DNA of 64,000 nt from Metapseudomonas resinovorans DSM 21078 (lineage in GTDB: Bacteria > Pseudomonadota > Gammaproteobacteria > Pseudomonadales > Pseudomonadaceae). The stretch is taken from NCBI RefSeq assembly GCF_000423545.1, contig NZ_AUIE01000013.1, positions 1 to 64,000 of the forward strand. Reading direction: 5' to 3'. Under the pieces are notes generated by a model. That model was not told the DNA's origin and did not search any database. It was given only the letters and a program-made list of their open reading frames with translations. A program made the position numbers and the translations under genes. Positions 59,782 through 64,000 of this stretch are shown piece by piece. Each line of letters starts with the position of its first letter. The stretch's first letter is position 1.

Positions 59782-61236
59782 GCGGCACCTCCCAGGCATC
59801 CAGCGCCTTGGCAGCTTCGTCCAGGTCGGAGAAGGGATGACGCACGCCGGCGATCTCCTGGTAATCCTCATGCCCCTTGCCTGCCAACAGCACCACATCG
59901 TCAACATTGGCGGAGGCGATCAGCTGGGCAATCGCCATACCGCGGCCGGCGACAAACTCAACATTGTCGGCGTCGGCAAAGCCTGGACGGATGTCACCGA
60001 ATATCTGCGCGGGGTCTTCGGTGCGCGGATTGTCATCGGTCACCAGCACCCGGTCGGCGAGGCGCGCGGCGACAGCCGCCATCAGTGGGCGCTTGCCGCG
60101 ATCCCGATCACCGCCACAGCCGAACAGGCAGAGCAGGTGACCCTGGACGTGAGGGCGCAGGGCTTGGAGAACTTTTTCCAGCGCATCCGGCGTGTGGGCG
60201 TAATCCACTACCACCAGGGGTTTCTCGCCTCCCCCCAGGCGCTGCATACGGCCAATCGGGCCTTGCAGCGACGGCAGCACATGCAGTACGTCGGCCAGCG
60301 GGTAATCCATGGCCAGCAGCGCGCCAACCACGGCAAGCAGGTTGCTGAGGTTGAAACGGCCCAGCAGCGGGCTGCGCAGAAGGCCTTCGCCCTGGTGGGT
60401 AACTACGTGGGCGCTTACACCGTGATCGTCGAAACGGGCTTCGCGGCAATAAAGGAAGGCACTGGAATCTTCCAGGCTGTAGCTGAACAAGCGCGACTCG
60501 TGCTGCTCGTTAGCCAGTTGGCGACCAAACTCGTCATCCAGGTTGACTACCCGCGCACGCAGGTTAGGCCAACTGAACAGCCTGGCTTTGGCGGCCGCAT
60601 AGGCCTCCATGGAACCGTGGTAGTCCAGATGATCACGGGACAGGTTAGTGAACACCGCTACGTCGAAGTCCAGGGCGGCAACCCGGCCCTGCTCCAGACC
60701 ATGGGAAGAAACTTCCATCGCCACGGCTCGGGCACCGGCCTGCTTCAGGTTGGCCAACGTAGCTTGCACGGCCAGCGGGTCGGGTGTGGTGTGACGGCCG
60801 CTTTCCAGCTCGCCGTAGAATCCGGTACCCAAGGTGCCGACAATGCCGCAACGCTCGCCCAATTGGTCAAGGGCCTGGGCCAGCAGTTGGCTGACACTGG
60901 TCTTGCCATTGGTGCCGGTGACGCCAACGAGGCGCAGGGCACGGCTCGGCTCGCCATAGAAGCGGCCGGCAATGGCCGACAGCTGGTTAGCCAGGCCTTT
61001 GATCGGAATCAGTTCCGCGCCGACAACCTCAGGCACCTCGGCACCAGCAGTTTCATAGGCCACGGCGACCGCACCGCGCGCCACGGCGTCGGCGATATGG
61101 GCACGACCGTCGTGCTGTGCGCCGGGCACAGCCAGAAACAGATCGCCCGGACGCACTTTTCGGCTATCCAGGGTCAGTTCGCGAATCAAGGTGGCGCATT
61201 GTGCTTGGAGCAGTAGTTGGTTCAGTGGCATGGGCA

Positions 61237-61237
<1 letters not shown>
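59774..61237 (-). CDS. murE: UDP-MurNAc-dipeptide-meso-DAP ligase
   Basis: MurE adds meso-diaminopimelate, as the DNPR motif (LVTDDNPRTEDP) shows; lysine-type enzymes differ there. The 487 residues have the ATP motif GVTGTNGKTSVSQLLAQAL (about 104-122), TNLSRDHLDYHG and VVVDYAHTPDALEKVL. It overlaps ftsI by one base at its start. An alternative start two codons later (MPL) is possible. Confidence 0.98.
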
Positions 61238-63256
<2,019 letters not shown>

Positions 63257-63260
<4 letters not shown>

Positions 63261-64000
63261 CGCACCTTCTCCGCCACACGCATAACTGCGCTACGCGAGC
63301 GCGGGTTGGCCTTGAGCTCTTCGTCCGACGCGTACTGCGGCTTGCCCAGCAGCTTCAAGCGCGGCTCGAAGACAGCCTGGCGAACCGGCAGGTCACGGGG
63401 CAGCTTGTCGGCTTCGCCCTTGGCGTGTTTGCGCATGAACAGCTTGACGATGCGATCTTCCAGCGAGTGGAAGCTGATCACCACCAAACGACCGCCGACA
63501 GCAAGGGACTCGAGCGCAGCATCCAGCCCCTGCTCCAGGTCGCCGAGCTCATTGTTGACATGAATGCGAATGCCTTGAAACGCGCGGGTAGCAGGATTCT
63601 TGCCCTTCTCCCAAGCGGGATTGGCCGCGGTCAACACAGCAGCCAGATCGGCGGTGCGCTCGAATGGTTTCTCAGCACGACGCTGCACCACGGCACGGGC
63701 CATTCGCTTGGCGAAACGCTCTTCTCCGTAGTCCTTGAAGACGCGGGCGATTTCGTCCTCGCCAGCGCTGGCAATCCACTGCGCGGCACTCTGGCCGCGG
63801 CCAGGGTTCATGCGCATATCCAGCGGACCATCATTTAGGAAACTGAAGCCACGCTCCGGATCGTCCAGTTGCGGGGATGACACGCCAAGGTCGAGCAGAA
63901 CGCCGTCCACCTTGCCGCCCAAGGCGCGCGCCTGCACCTCATCACCCAGCTCGGCAAAGCTCCTTTGCACAATGACAAAGCGGCCGTCATCGGCCGCCAG
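63257..64000 (-). CDS. rsmH: 16S rRNA (cytosine(1402)-N4)-methyltransferase RsmH (partial)
   Basis: RsmH N4-methylates C1402 of 16S rRNA. The last 247 residues are visible, and the 5' end is beyond the window. Recognised parts are [16 protein letters not shown] and the RsmH core [35 protein letters not shown]. Later [24 protein letters not shown] and a basic C-terminus ([16 protein letters not shown]) follow. The frame is open to position 64000. It starts the dcw cluster here (mraZ is expected beyond the edge) and overlaps ftsL by four bases. Confidence 0.97.

Overview
The window reads as chromosome of a high-GC gammaproteobacterium of the genus Pseudomonas (broad sense, close to the P. aeruginosa group). 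This rests on the individual proteins (GroEL, ValS, LpxC, MurC, FtsI and DauA resemble their P. aeruginosa counterparts closely), on the gene order, and on Pseudomonas-type REP palindromes. No tRNA, rRNA, CRISPR array, prophage or plasmid function was seen. Coding density is very high; the longest gene-free stretch is 283 bases, between secA and dciA.

Layout. (1) Positions 1-310: the end of an IS1182-family insertion sequence with the 5' part of its transposase, abutting the groEL 3' end. (2) 344-4680: groESL with a sigma-32-like promoter, fxsA, a HugZ/PNPOx-like haem-utilisation protein and an SDR oxidoreductase. (3) 4696-12400: LPS export permeases lptG-lptF, divergent from pepA-holC-(unknown)-valS. 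(4) 12430-32100: a mixed housekeeping and accessory block. It holds a winged-helix protein, an SLC13/TrkA-C permease, a VTT membrane protein, rlmF, sbcDC, a membrane-anchored TAXI protein, the nucleoid protein YejK, a GST, a GIY-YIG protein, an NTF2-like protein with a divergent GlxA/AraC regulator, the D-arginine operon dauBAR, two tandem DUF481 proteins and an alkyltransferase-like protein. All four REP-like palindromes lie in this block. (5) 32185-41834: ampG, an MscS channel, yajQ, a degenerate-GGDEF response regulator, panE, a histidine kinase, a PduO-type corrinoid adenosyltransferase, a Nudix-TenI fusion and a second GST. (6) 42009-46833: argJ, secA and the helicase loader dciA. (7) 46907-64000: lpxC and the dcw cluster ftsZ-ftsA-ftsQ-ddlB-murC-murG-ftsW-murD-mraY-murF-murE-ftsI-ftsL-rsmH. 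All of it is on the minus strand, and rsmH runs off the window end.

How the genes work together. The last 17 kb makes UDP-MurNAc-pentapeptide (murE, murF, murD, murC, ddlB), lipid I and lipid II (mraY, murG), and the division machine that uses them (ftsW, ftsI, ftsL, ftsQ, ftsA, ftsZ). lpxC commits precursor to lipid A, lptFG exports LPS, and ampG recycles muropeptides, so the window is rich in envelope biogenesis. dauBAR racemises D-arginine to L-arginine through iminoarginine; argJ serves arginine synthesis.

No wholly new biological system is evident. The most interesting local items are: an IS that seems to have landed in the loop of the groEL terminator, with a perfect 34-bp palindrome at the transposase start; two divergent genes whose start codons overlap; direct repeats 21 bp apart upstream of an AraC-type regulator; a two-component pair split by panE in which the response regulator has lost its GGDEF signature; and a TAXI binding protein that lacks a transporter partner.
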